A DNA stretch of 64,000 nucleotides from Margaritispora aquatica (GCA_007644065.1 VJWN01000011.1:1-64000); one strand, 5' to 3'; shown: positions 11,785 to 23,329, numbered from the stretch's first letter. The notes: a model not told the origin generated them from the sequence alone. A program made the numbers and translations.

Positions 11785-11905
11785 TATAGTTGTAAAAGTG
11801 TTTTATTGTAACTACGGAAGAGATTTCTAATATAAAGGGGCTATAGGTCGCCTTACGGGTGACTAGGCAACTGTAACTAGGTGCCTAAGGCAGCCGGCAG
11901 CTACA
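11785..11905 (-). repeat. LTR (right copy; 5' LTR on coding strand)
   Basis: 121 bp matching the left LTR base for base except for transitions. It starts 'tatagttgtaaaag' (TG terminus mutated to TA) and ends 'ggcagctaca', followed by the GCAG target duplication. Confidence 0.88.
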
Positions 11906-11909
11906 GCAG

Positions 11910-12666
11910 AAGACCTGAGACCTGGGAAATCAGTTGCGTTAATCCACCATCACGTAATTATCATGAACGCAGATCTAAATGTGCCTATCCAGATAGAGAA
12001 CTAATAAAACTCCAGTACATTGGACACAACGATAAAGGAGCTGTAAACAATAATATATTTGCCCCGATCACATGCTTCTACTCGTAAGCCACGTTGATAA
12101 ATGAGTTCACTAGCTGCAGCTGGTTCGTGTTGAACATAAAATTTCGATCATAATGTAGGTGATCGAACAATGCCCATGCCGTCTTTACAGCAGACCCTCT
12201 GGCTCACCCTCGAAAACATTGGTCAACATTATGCAAATCGTTAGGTTAGTCCACCTTTTACCTAACAGTCTGATACATCTTGACCACCCTAAGACTTAGT
12301 GGTTTACAATGACCCTATCGATGACACTCGAGAGGATCTTCACAAGCAACAAACTTCGTGCAAGCACAACCGCGAGAGAAATGATGTGTCATACGACTAT
12401 CAAGATGAATCCAGACCAAACAGCAGATTCGCATGCATCATTGACTGGGTTTGAGGAGACGGGTGTGGGATGACAAGAGTATCCTACCTCGCACCTGTTT
12501 TGCGGCTTTGTGAGCTTCCTGGCTAGTATCCTTCCAGATTTTGCATTACAAAACTTCAAATAACTGCACCATAAGTCCACAGATCACTGACAAACCATCT
12601 AAATAATCTTTTCGCTTTCAAACTGATCGATCCGTAACATCACTGTCTCAACTCTCTCTCACCACT
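11910..12666. other. Intergenic, 5' flank of MARVEL paralog 2
   Basis: Non-RIP sequence between the transposon and the next gene; likely includes the promoter of the plus-strand gene starting at 12667. Short frames here lack motifs. No RNA gene was recognised. Confidence 0.35.
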
Positions 12667-13460
12667 ATGGGGACCGGTTCCAAGGTTACATCGGCGTGTT
12701 TTCGCGTCGTTGAGTTTGGAATCTCCTGCATCATACTCGGTATTCTTGCGAAGTTCATCTATGTCCTCAATCAGGGCAATGGCTCTGCGGATTCACGGCT
12801 GGTCTTCGCCATATCAATGGCTGCCATCAGTATCCTATTCTCTATAATCCTTGTTCCGCCTTTGAAATACTCATTTTACTGCTTCCCATTGGATTTCGCC
12901 TTGTTTATCTGCTGGATAACGTGCTTCGCTCTCCTCGAAGACGTGAGTCTCTTTTCTTAATTGCAGTCCCTCTCCAGCTCTCATGGAATTTCATTAAAGA
13001 TACTAACATCCAGTATAGCTCTCCGGTACGCACACTTGCTCGTCATACTGGTACGACCATTACTGGTCCTTTTATTGGAGTAACGCCTGGAAGCTCTCAA
13101 CAGGCACGGTCGTTGTCACAAATCTCGGCTGTTCACAATGGAGAGTAGTGCTTGCTTTTAGCTTCATAATTTCATTCTGCTGGCTCACTAACGGGTTCCT
13201 GGTACGCACAATAAGCTATTCTGCAGACCCTAGACGCTTTGTATGCACTGACATATAACGACAGAGCTTATATGTTTGTATTGAGTATTACAATCTGGGT
13301 TATCGGACCGTGACTATCGTGAGGTGAGTTGGCTTCTACCAAGCATTTACCTCCCGTATTCTAATCTATATATCTCTCTGCATCTAGAAAATGCAAGTGG
13401 TGGAGAAAATCCAATTCAGAGAAGCCGCGAGATGTTGAAAACCACCCAAGTAGCATCTAA
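12667..13460 (+). CDS. MARVEL-like integral membrane protein, paralog 2
   Basis: Four exons give 196 aa: 12667-12942, 13019-13201, 13265-13323 and 13388-13460. A 'tactaac' branch site precedes the first acceptor. Four hydrophobic stretches and the W/Y-rich loop 'SSYWYDHYWSFYWSNAW' match the protein encoded at 1553-2406. The aligned core includes 'FCFPLDFALFICW'-type residues and 'VVLAFSFIISFCWL'. Exon lengths 276 and 59 and all intron phases are shared with that paralog, so the two arose by duplication. The C-terminal tail is short, basic and unlike the paralog's Pro-rich tail. Likely a plasma-membrane or endomembrane protein of unknown role. Confidence 0.75.
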
Positions 13461-14319
13461 ACCAGTCCTCAGCTTCGATTCACCAGACAATTGCTTGAAC
13501 CCTGATCTTATCTTCTCTTTCCGTGTTTTCAATGACGTTTTCGTTTCGGTGGATGGTCTCATGAAGTTCCGCGATTCATCTGAAGGTAGAAGATATTGCT
13601 GGCAGTAGTATCATTGGTCAACGAGTCAAATCTTCAGAGTCTGCTTCCAAGAAAAAATATTGTCAGGAATGGCATGTGAAATAGGGGTGTCACGTGATAC
13701 ATATATGACACTATGTCAGGTGATATAGAGAGTTATGGTTCTATATGTCTAGCCTCCGACTAGGGTCCGGTTACTCGCTTTTCGTATAGTGACAGGAGAG
13801 GGGAATAACGTTAATAGGAGTAGAGATTAGTTTGAGTAATAAATGTGATTCTTATGAACGCTTATTCTTACTACCCTATTAAACGAACCTCACAAATATT
13901 GTAAAGTATATTTTTATTTTTATTCTTAATTAAAATCTAAAAATTAAACTAGAATAGGAGATTATAACTAGTTTTTATTTAGCAAATCTCTTTTAACTTT
14001 AATTTATAATACGTTGTTGTTTCAAAAAAGCAACATAAAATTTAATATAAAAATAAATAATATAACTTAGAATTATATATGACTTTTTGTTAAAGAGGTA
14101 TCAAACGGGAGCAGGGAAGCAAAGAGAGCAATGAGTAAGTGTTCTCATTCTTAAAGGTTATAAGAGGTCGTCACCGAGTCGAGATAGATAAGCTCTTAAC
14201 ATTTAAAAAGTAAGGATCAATTCTGTATTAATTAATTACAATACAACTATCAATCACCTAAATTGTTGCCTTAATATTTTCTCCACCTCACACTTTCAAA
14301 TACATGTAAACATGCGTTA
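13461..14319. other. Intergenic; possible LTR fragment
   Basis: From about 13689 the sequence begins 'tgtcacgtgatacatata' and runs to 'cctcaca' near 13893, an arrangement typical of Copia-type LTRs. I found no target duplication or second copy, so this is only suggestive. About 13895-14080 is AT-rich. Confidence 0.3.
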
Positions 14320-14862
14320 TCAATGCCGCCCACTATCTGCAATCTTATCCAATGCAGCTCCTTGTACCATCGCTACTGCTATATGCCACAGGGGGTGTTT
14401 GTGTGGATTGACATCCAGCAGAGTATCGATGGTTGCTGCAGCCACCGCCACGCTTGCAACTCTGAAGCCCTTCTCGCCAACCCAATGCCCTGGATCGTTG
14501 CGCATCCGGAATGCTGCAGTGGCAGCTGCACTGATAGCTTTCTCCATGGCTTGCTCGCTCTTGCTTCTGTTTCTTGGGATAGGAACTCCCAAATTGCTTG
14601 TGAACCGCGCTGGTGAGGTGCTGCGCGAATACCGGGGGCGGGTTGATTCGATCCTTAGACTGTGAACGCTCTGGGATCGTGCACGCTCGTTCGATCTTCG
14701 ATGTCTAAGATCCACAGTACCGCCCGGTGGGTTTGAATCAACGAGTGGACGAGTATAATGATGGTGGTGGTAATGACCTTCATTATTATCGTAGTCTTCG
14801 GAGTATCGCCTATGTCGTTCTGGTTGTCGACCTCGGGGTAGCCCATGATCAAGGTTTGACAT
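14320..14862 (-). CDS. Conserved fungal hypothetical protein
   Basis: Frame of 180 aa from an ATG at 14862; a longer frame upstream lacks support. The N-terminal two thirds are polar and Arg/Ser/His-rich, including an HHHH tract at about residue 34 and RS-type dipeptides. The C-terminal third has an alternating Ala-rich segment ('KAISAAATAAFRMRNDPGHW', then a 'GEKGFRVASVAVAAATID' helix), which I recall from small conserved fungal proteins related in style to DUF3824. No catalytic motif, signal peptide or clear membrane helix. Function unknown; a membrane- or wall-associated role would be a guess. Confidence 0.6.
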   Translation of the reverse strand: MSNLDHGLPRGRQPERHRRYSEDYDNNEGHYHHHHYTRPLVDSNPPGGTVDLRHRRSNERARSQSVHSLRIESTRPRYSRSTSPARFTSNLGVPIPRNRSKSEQAMEKAISAAATAAFRMRNDPGHWVGEKGFRVASVAVAAATIDTLLDVNPHKHPLWHIAVAMVQGAALDKIADSGRH

Positions 14863-15648
14863 CTTGAAAAGCGTGAGTCTGAGCTTTGATGAAGTAAGGC
14901 TTAGTATGAAATTTATGTTGGATCTAGCGGGATTATTCGCTGGTTCCAGTGTCAAAACTGTGCTGGGCTTTATGAGCAAATGAGAGGTCTTTATAGACGA
15001 AAGACGGAGAATGAGGCACTTGCAAATTTTCAGTTTGCTCAAGCCATAACATGTTACAGGGAGGATGATGCTTCCACACACTAATAGAAGCAAATATTAC
15101 GCAAGACCAACGAAGCTAGTATAATATATTGCTAGAGAATACACATGCAAATCATAAAATGAGAGTTTAAATTAGACTACCAGGATGGCTTTGCCGCAAG
15201 TAGTCTTGGTAGCTTCGGTTTCGGAAGACTCTTAGTCATATCCGAATAGTTCTACAGTTCCCAGCGCTCCAGTTACCGGTCCCTAGATTCCGGATTCCCC
15301 GGTTGATCCATACTTGCATGTTACCCAAATTCTAGACACTTCGGCTTACCCATACATCGTACTTGGTAGTTGATGAAATAGATACGGTCAAGCATTCTAA
15401 ATATTTCTTCTAAAGTAAAGGTTTCTAACCAATACGCCAATTAGATTCCACGAAATACTACTTGAACAGGAAATCTACTCCTAGTGTCTTGACGCAACTA
15501 TTACCCTAGTATACCAGTATGCTCCACCCAAGATCACAGTCTTATTAGATTTTGTGACACATCGCATATGCAGCCCGGCCTCTAGGACCTTGGCCAACCT
15601 GACTGAATTGTTAGGAAATCAATCGTTTGACGGGCCGGATGTAACGAC
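14863..15648. other. Intergenic with a dispersed-repeat segment
   Basis: 5' flank of the hypothetical gene. The part 15425-15525 is similar to 40988-41085 (described separately). Nothing else recognised. Confidence 0.35.
15425..15525 (+). repeat. Dispersed repeat, copy 1
   Basis: Shares an ordered set of short blocks with 40988-41085: 'accaata', 'ccaat-agattc', 'gaaatactacct'-like, 'aggaaat', 'ctccta', 'gtct-gac' and 'gtatac-agta'. Copies are diverged and about 25.5 kb apart, same orientation. Origin unknown; possibly an old transposon fragment. Confidence 0.5.
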
Positions 15649-16721
15649 CCGATCGTTAGTCTAAGTAAAAGGTAAGGATTTAGAGTACGCTAGATTATCC
15701 GTAATAATCCTAGGTATATTACTAATAATTATAAATTACTATTTAAAGTTAAGTACGAAGCTCTTATCTAAGAAAACCTATTTATTATATAGAACCTTTA
15801 TTCTTTTAGAAGCGCTAGGCTATAGAGCGCTAGAGCTAGAGCGCGCTCCTACTATAGTGTACCTGCTAAGGTCGCTCTATTACGTAAACCCTCGGCTATC
15901 CTCTATAATTACGTTAGCCTAGTCTCGTGACCGAATACCCCTTTGCCTATAGCTTTTCTATATAGTCTTAGGCTATCGAGCCTTAGGGCTATAGGTTAGG
16001 TAATTCGTAATACTATCCCTTTTCTAGCCTAGCGTCGTCCCGATACTTTTAACTATAAATAATAACTATATATAAAATAAAATCCTTTATTTTTTTATTA
16101 TAACTTTAATATCTTATAAAAATATTCTTAACGTTTTTATCTAGCTATTAAAATTAAACGGTCTAATCGTTTAATTAAAACGTATTTTTCTATATATAGT
16201 AATCCTATAAATACTTTTTAGATTTAAATAAAAGTACTCGTTATTCTAAGTATATTCGAATAGAAAAATCTTACGATATTAAAGATTATCTAAAGATTAC
16301 TATTTATAATACTAATAAGCTTATATATTGTTTCTTTTTTAGTCTTTATCGGTAACCTTTTATTACTCTTTTTAGTCCTCCCTCTAATCCTTTTTCTAAG
16401 TCCTCCGAGGACCTAACTTTTTAGTCCCTTAGGCTTATAATTATCCCTTTTATTTAGTAGATATTATTTAAGATAAATATAGCTAAGATATTTTTTTAAG
16501 TTAATATCTTTAATCTTTTTGATCTTATCTAGATAGATCTAGGTTTTAATAGTAGAACTTTATTAATAACTTCTAGGCCTTAGTTAAGCTATTAATATTT
16601 ATTTTTAGTTCCTATAAATTCTCGAAATATAAATAGTCTAACTATTTAATTAAATATTTAATCTTTTATTTAACGTATTTATAGTCTAGAATCTTTTTAT
16701 ATTATACTTTTTAGTTAGATT
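15649..16721. repeat. RIP-degraded retroelement fragment
   Basis: Starts with 'tgtaacgacccgatcgttag', a sequence form often seen at gypsy LTR ends, and continues as TpA-rich, CpA-poor sequence up to LTR-family A copy 2. No coding domain can be read. It includes a locally GC-richer island around 15810-16040. Confidence 0.5.
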
Positions 16722-16951
16722 GTAAGCAGGGAAAAACCGTAGGTCGGGGAATGACCTGATCAGAAACAGAACTCTAGGGTAAGGTAGATGTGAAGGCAAA
16801 TGAACTTGAATTGAACTTGGTAAACTAGAGAGCTATTCTCTTTAGTAATATAGAACTATAATAGATGCCTAAGGCAGTAACTAAACTAGCGGTGTATAAC
16901 TAAACTAGCGGTCTATGTAGTGGCTTATAGCGGTGTATACGGTGGCTTATA
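16722..16951 (-). repeat. LTR-family A fragment, copy 2
   Basis: Reverse complement of copy 1 at 1-267, including 'acggtttttccctgcttaca' at its 3' end and the 'accgctagtttagtta' block. It lacks the extra block of about 30 bp present in copies 1 and 3. Differences are mostly C/T transitions. Confidence 0.65.
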
Positions 16952-16988
16952 CTGTCTAACTAATAGTAGGGCTAATAATCAATAATAC

Positions 16989-17479
16989 TATAGTAGTTTT
17001 ATACTAACTATAATAGGAAAATAAAAACTATAGTATATAAGCTTTAAAGCTAAATATAACTATTTTAATATAATAGCTTATTTAAACCAATATAGATTAA
17101 TTAGTTAAGTTTTTATATAAAGGGCTCGCGGTACACTCTCTAATACTAATTCGAGAAATAAGATATAGAATACTAGATATACTTTTATCATTATTAATAG
17201 TAGTTTAAGCTTATAATTTATAGTTTTTTAACTTCTAATATTTTAACTTTTAATATTTTAACTTCTAATATTTTAAATAGTCTAAGTTTTTATAATCTAG
17301 TTTATAGTTAGATTGTTTAATTTTATATTTTTTCGAAGTAAATAAACTGTATCCTTTTTTTTAAATATAGATTTTATTGTTTTTAAATAAGCTATTATAT
17401 TAAAATAGGTATATTTAGCTTTAAAGCTTATATACTATAGTATCTTATTTCCTATTATAGTTAGTATAAAACTACTATA
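16989..17479. mobile_element. Inverted-repeat (MITE-like) element
   Basis: About 100 bp at 16989-17095 recurs as its reverse complement at 17380-17479 with few mismatches, giving a 491-bp element with long terminal inverted repeats. The outermost matched bases are TATAGTAG, so the target duplication could be TA. The centre holds three 'aacttctaatatttt'-type 15-mers (about 17227-17275). There is no transposase frame. The sequence is RIP-like (TpA-rich). Confidence 0.6.
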
Positions 17480-17737
17480 ATATAGTTAGTTAGGGATTCC
17501 AAGTGTTTTTTGGACTGTACGGCTACTAGGCCTAATCGGGAATAGTACCGAAACCGAAGGAAACTGACAGAACCCGACTCGGAGTTTTCAACTCTCCAAC
17601 TCGGACTCCGAAGTGGGTCTAACCCTACTATATTTCTAATACTCGGTATAATTAATAATACTAATTTATAATAATCGGATAGATTAATTATACCGATTAC
17701 TATCTTAGGTATTTAGTATAGTTCTATATAGCTAGAG

Positions 17738-17865
17738 AGAATAGCTCTCAAGTTAATCAAGTTCAATTCAAGTTCGTTTACCTTCACACCTAGCTTACCC
17801 TAGAGTTTCCACTTTACATCTAGCTTACCCTAGACTTTTGTTTCTGATCGGGCTATTCCCCGACG
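17738..17865 (+). repeat. LTR-family A fragment, copy 3 (truncated)
   Basis: Same orientation as copy 1 and, like it, carries the duplicated 'agcttaccctaga' block that copy 2 lacks. It ends abruptly at 'ccccgac', where the 9-bp tandem array begins. Confidence 0.6.
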
Positions 17866-18097
17866 TATAAAAAGTATAAAAAGTATAAAAAGTATAAAAA
17901 GTATAAAAAGTATAAAAAGTATAAAAAGTATAAAAAGTATAAAAAGTATAAAAAGTATAAAAAGTATAAAAAGTATAAAAGTATAAAAGTATAAAAAGTA
18001 TAAAAAGTATAAAAAGTATAAAAAGTATAAAAAGTATAAAAAGTATAAAAAGTATAAAAAGTATAAAAAGTATAAAAAGTATAAAAAGTATAAAAGT
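17865..18097 (+). repeat. 9-bp tandem array (gtataaaaa)n
   Basis: About 26 copies of 'gtataaaaa', with a few 8-bp variants (gtataaaa) near 17978 and at the right end. The array starts exactly where LTR-family A copy 3 breaks off. Confidence 0.92.
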
Positions 18098-19690
18098 ATT
18101 ATTTTATACTTATTCTATATAATATCCCGAACTTTTTTTTTTCTGAAAACTAAATAGTTACTGAATTGTATATAGATAGACCAGCCGTTATATCATTTCG
18201 GTATCGGAATCGATTATAATATCAATAATAATACTATAGTTTTAATGTTAAGTAAATATATAAATGAATAACATAAAGAAATTTAACTCATAAACCTTTA
18301 TCTATATATACCTCTCTAGACCTCAAAACTAAAATAGAGTCTAATATAGAAACAGCTTTAACGACGATATAAAATTATACTAAAGCTTAATCGGTAGCCT
18401 ATTATACCTAACCCTAGGTACTAGACCCGACATAGTATATGGTACTATTAAGCTTTCCCGTTCTGGTTCTAATCCTTCTAAAGAGTATATAGATCAAGAC
18501 ATGAGATGAGTACAATGCTGGAAATAAGGTTCCGAATATAGACTAGAACCATCCTTGTACACCACCAGTTGTGCAAATGTTTTAAAGCATAGGGTAGTTA
18601 GAACAGATTTCTGAAACTAGTTTAAATAACAGTCGTATCACGGGCGCGAAAGATAATGTATGTCACAGTGTTGGTTTCAAAGTGTTATGATCTTCATCAT
18701 AGACTTATGCAGAGCCCACTAGAGGGTACTAGTATGCAACAAGTCTGAGAAGCTTGAACGAGGAAGTTAGTAAGTACAGATGGCACTTTCGCTAACTTAG
18801 ACATCCTCTAATTCATACTACGGACACTACTCTACTAGAATGGCTCAGAACTTCTTATAACTCCAAGGAAACGTACCTGTGGCTTCACTTCCAATATAGC
18901 CTTGCTCCCAAGTTCGTCACCCGAGCAAACCACATTAAAATTGATTGCAAAAGCTCGTGACCATTTGGCAAAATCTAGATTTAAACCCGTTTACCTTTCT
19001 TTTTCTTTCTCACTTCACCTTTCTTTTGAACTAATCTGTAATTCTTCACCGATAAAAGACAGTCCAACCACAATACTTATATTCTAGAGATCTTATTGAT
19101 GCGCTGATTATATCCTTGATTCCGTGCACACCGCTATTGCCAAACCTACAATAACTATTCTGTTGAGGGCACTCGTCCAGGACCTGCATTTCTCGGATCT
19201 ATATCGCTAGACTATTGAAACTCATACAATGGTATGGACTGAGGGCTCGTGGCCAAAGACCAATGATAACCGAACTGTTGAGTAAAGAGCCAAGTGTATT
19301 CGTATTATAGACAAAGTTCCTATCCCTAGAGGAGAGAACATCTAAGGTCGGGTTCTCGTAATATGGTTATATACGATCGGGATAATAGTTTCGATTGCTT
19401 TATTACATTGCTCTTTTTATCTTATCTAGCAGGGCTTATGAGAATTATATACTAGATAAAAAGTTCGTACAACTTACTATAGATAGTTAGAGGGATGGGA
19501 ATATCTTTTATATCTATTGATTTATTGTCGCTTTAACGAATTAAGAGCTTAGTAACCTTTATAAATACGTCCCGAGATTCTCCACTGTCCTTTTAAGTAA
19601 TCTCATCACCAGCCAGGCGGCCGCATATACAGTGATACCAAGTCAGTCACCACACTGACCGCTCAACCATAGTGCACACAGTAAACCCTC
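18098..19690. other. Intergenic, no recognisable gene
   Basis: AT-rich to mixed sequence after the tandem array. Short frames only; none has a motif. Parts of 18.1-18.5 kb and 19.3-19.6 kb look RIP-affected. No tRNA or rRNA was seen. Confidence 0.4.
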
Positions 19691-19699
19691 TACTACAAC

Positions 19700-20400
19700 G
19701 ATCCAGCTGAACTAGCTGTAGCGACAGCTTCTTTGCAGTCCAGTTGCTCTTTTTGTAGCACAGCAACCAGTACTTCTATTGCATCTCTATCACCAGCTTC
19801 CTCGATAGCAGCTGCACCGAACCTAAATCTTCTCGCGGGTGGTGATTTTGAAGGCTGCAACGGATGGACATTGTATGGCTAGACTGTTTCCTACAGCAGA
19901 TATACTGAAGATATGCCGGGCTATTTTGGGGATATAACGGCAGATCAGGTTGGCGCAACCGCAATGGCTGATGCTACTGCGGCCCAGAGCTGATCAGGGT
20001 AGCCCCATTTCTTCGTTAATTTGCTGTCCCCCAACATATCTTGCCAAATCCAAGCTTTTCAATGGGGAAAGAAACTCACCAATACTTTCCCGCAATCTCT
20101 TTAAATTGGGGTCCTTCGATCCAAACAGCCCATTCGGATACCAAATGTATCAATGAGTATCCCTGAGTGAAGGCACCTTCTCCGTCTATATCATAACAGA
20201 TACTCCATCCCTGCTCACTGACTGCACTGTCCAGATCGGTGGTGGACTGAACGGCCGCAGTGGGAACCTTATAGGTTAGGTTAGCAGCGAATGGACCAAG
20301 TTGGAATGGAGATTCACTGCGCTCGTAGAAGGGCAGGATGATATGATTATCACAATGTTTGGTTGTACGCAAAGCGCTACCATCTTTTAGGCAGTGCGTA
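19700..20400 (-). pseudogene. Unrecognised coding remnant, spliced
   Basis: On the minus strand an open segment at about 20076-20400 reads like true protein ('LPFYERSESPFQLGPFAANL', later 'ISLVSEWAVWIEG'-like residues) and ends at a plausible GTGAGT donor. Downstream, short in-frame pieces such as 'WGYPDQLWAAVASAIAVAP' and 'AAAIEEAGDRDAIEVLVAVL' also look coding, but I could not join them into one frame or find an ATG start. Either a multi-exon gene with unusual splicing or a decayed one. Family not recognised. Confidence 0.3.
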
Positions 20401-20782
20401 TGTAGGGGCTACATAGGTTGTTTCATATTATTTTCGGGGGTGTGTGGTAGGGATAAGGTGGGAAATTGAAACTTTGGAGAGGTGAGGGGAGAAGGCGCCA
20501 TTTGTTATTTTTTGGCGTAGATATTTGTATAGCCAAAGAGTAATTTTAATCATCTTGTTATATTAATTATTTCAACTTTCAATTTAAAGTAATTTGTAGT
20601 AACTCATTTTATATTTGGAATAAAGAAAGGGTAATATAAATAAGTTTACTTATTTTCCTATCTATCTTCTTGTTTTCTGTCTAATTTGATAATTGGTAGT
20701 AGTGCTAGAGCTAGACAACTAACTCTACTCGGAATGCATTACTCTCATATCGCCTCCATGAATCCTTCCTGGCTTCACGGCT

Positions 20783-23329
20783 TCACCGAAAATCACCTTT
20801 CCTAACCCTTAATACCAGCTCGACATGTTCCAGCCCCAGAGGAATATTCTGCTGCTTAGACAGCAAACGAGCTGTCTTAACAACATTCTTGATCTGTCTC
20901 CCATTGATCTCATGATTAGCCGCCAGGGTCTCAAGATCCAAATCACTCAGGCGACTGCCACTACCACTTCTCTCGCCATGCTCTGCATAGTTCGCTCCCG
21001 CCATGCTACGGACGAAAGTCTTCCAGATATGCAGCCTACTTGCAATGTCCAGGGCTGGGTAGTGGATGATGAGATGAATACGCGATTCAAATGCGGCGTC
21101 GATGTCGTTGAGGCGGTTGGTGGTAAGGAACATGACACCTTGGTAGTACTCGAGTTTCTTCAGGAAGGCTGGGTTAAGAGTAGAGTTTAGTTAGCTTGTC
21201 CTTTCATTATTTGGAATAACTAGAGTCTAATCTATACTCGAGAGAAAGAAAGGAGGAGAGTGAAGGAGAGAGACAAAGGGAAGAGCAGATGGAACCACTC
21301 ACTCGAGATGAGACGATTACGTCGTATATCGGCAGTCGTGCGGGCTTCGAGGAACACGTCACATTCATCGAGGAGCAGGATGGCATTCCACTTGCTGGCG
21401 AGCTCCAGGACTAACTCGAGGGCATCTTCGACTTCGGGGGCCGTCTCCCCGAGTTCGCCTGCGCTCATTGAGTACAACGGTTGATGCATCTCCTCAGCCA
21501 CTAGATAAGTGAAAGGAAATTGTTTAGCAGAATTTTTTTCATGACTGTCCTATACATTAAGACGGATGCTGGCTAGCATCATGCTGGGTAGATAGAACGG
21601 TTACTTGACGTACCAGATTCTGCCGTGAGCGTCTTTCCAACGCCGGGATCTCCACTGAGTAACATGATAAAACCTAAACCTGTGCATATCATTCTGTGCG
21701 TTAGTCAACGAGGACTTCTTCTGGATTCGCGACTAAAATTATCAAGGAAGGAGTCCTGACCTTTTCCGGTGATAATATCATCGAACCCATCGTCGCGGGA
21801 GAGTTGCTCCTGAACAAAAGCACGTATGATGTCCTTGTAGCCATAAGGGAGGACAAGTCTGGCGAAAGCATTCTCGCTCCAGCCTATTGGGCCAATTTTC
21901 TCAACATCGAACTCAGCTATAAGCAAATGAATATTTAACGTCAATTTAATCCAATACATCCAATTCCGTGTAACATATTTTTATGAATCTGAGCTGCTTA
22001 CCCCATGATTTCGATGTAAGACAGTAACCTCGCGCAATAGGGGTGCATAGCAAGAGTTGCCTAGGAGATAGAGCTTTCGCTGGTGAACGAAGTCAATTAC
22101 TGCTCTGATGTTTCTGACTGAACAGGCGGGAGGAGTGGCTTACGGCGAGCTGTGATATCATTCTCCCAGCACTTCATACACCTTACCAAGGCATCTTGGT
22201 ACTGTCGAAAAGCCTGGCTGGTTGCTTTATACACGACGTTATAATCTGCGCCGAGTCCGTTGCCATCATCAGCAGAAATCAGATGCGAGTAGGCATCGAT
22301 GGGCTCGAGATTCGGCCCAGGCATGCCATGAATATCAAACGTGTGCGGATCGATGATAATCCGACCGTTCTCTACCTACAAGTGCAGAAGAAACAGGACT
22401 TGGTAAGTTTTAAATTTACTAGTAAAGCTAGCAGCATACGAATGAAACTTAATACATACATGGCGTTTCCTCGCCTGCTTGGACGATCTGGCCGTGTAGA
22501 AGCCCGAGTATGACAAGTGGTGAACCCCGCTGAGGCTCTCGAGCTTACTACCACGCGCATAAATTCGATCCACGAGCTCCCCAGCAGAGGGATGGAGATG
22601 GACAGGGACGGCATCGAGTTGAACGAGCCTTTTCACTCCGTGGAAGGAGTTGATCTCAATTGAAGTCTCGACGTAACCAAACCTTGACAATCCGTCGCAA
22701 TCAACATACCGACACTCCAGGGAGAAAAACTCTCCGCTCATGCTAGCTCCGTATCTACTTTCTCTGAGCAACAAGATGCGGTCTTGTCCGTCAATCGATG
22801 TGTAGATCTCCATGCCCGGCGCGAACAGAGTCCACAAATGATCAAAGCTGATGACTTTGTTCTTGACGAAGTCTTGCATGGCCTCGATGTGAGGCAAGAT
22901 CTCCTTGCTGAGGACCGCATAAAGCAAATCGAGATGCTTCTTTGCCTCCGGGTCCTGCTCATCTTGACGCAACTTCTCGAAAAGGTGCCATCGATAATAA
23001 AATGGATGAAAAGGGGCTGCGAACGTCAATTGTTTAAGCTGGGTATTTAGACTCTCATAGCCCTCAAATGTGCGATCGAGCACTGTCTTAACTAAAGGGC
23101 TCTGGACAGTGATGGAGTGTAGTGCGGCTTGGTTGTTGTTGCTGGGATGCGGCTCATGGCGCACGATGAGAGCACACTCCTGGGTATGGGAGCTGGCTTC
23201 AATGTCGGCGTGGTCATGGCCTGGCTTCCATTCACCCCAGACTGATCGATCGTCGGGTCGGTACAATTGCTTTGTCTCTGGTCTCATGCCCACACTGAAC
23301 TCGGGAGTGTAGTCGGCATCGACACTCAT
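20783..23329 (-). CDS. AAA+ ATPase with N-terminal DUF7025-type domain
   Basis: Multi-exon gene. The first exon (22460-23329) encodes a domain matching the fungal DUF7025 pattern: 'FAAPFHPFYYRWHLFEKL', a 'WTLFAPGMEIYT' segment, then a 'DGLSRFGYVE' turn. Intron 22376-22459 is clear; the next junction near 22100 is uncertain. The C-terminal part is an AAA+ module: 'FARLVLPYGYKDIIRAFVQE', Walker A GDPGVGKT (about 21620-21650), Walker B ILLLDECDVFLE (about 21370) and 'MFLTTNRLNDIDAAFESRIH' with a sensor/arginine-finger region. The family is widespread and multi-copy in fungi; substrates are unknown. It lies head-to-head with ATP-grasp ligase 1 across 1.2 kb. Whether it belongs to the cluster is open. 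Confidence 0.8.

Larger units (their letters stand above)
4694..11905 (-). mobile_element. Ty3/gypsy LTR retrotransposon, RIP-degraded
   Basis: A 7,212-bp element bounded by two 121-bp direct repeats, with TGTAG...CTACA-type ends and a 4-bp target duplication GCAG (4690-4693 and 11906-11909; the preceding A makes 5 bp equally possible). The coding strand is minus. Near 8770-8808 the complement reads YVIIYLDNILIYS, the gypsy reverse-transcriptase catalytic box with the second Asp changed to Asn (GAC to AAC). Near 7195-7330 it reads an integrase core including 'VPREIVTD', a stop where Q is expected, then 'GANL' and a stop where W is expected. Both stops fit RIP changes (CAA to TAA, TGG to TAG). 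CpA and TpG are almost absent through the interior while CpG is common. The element is dead. Confidence 0.88.
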
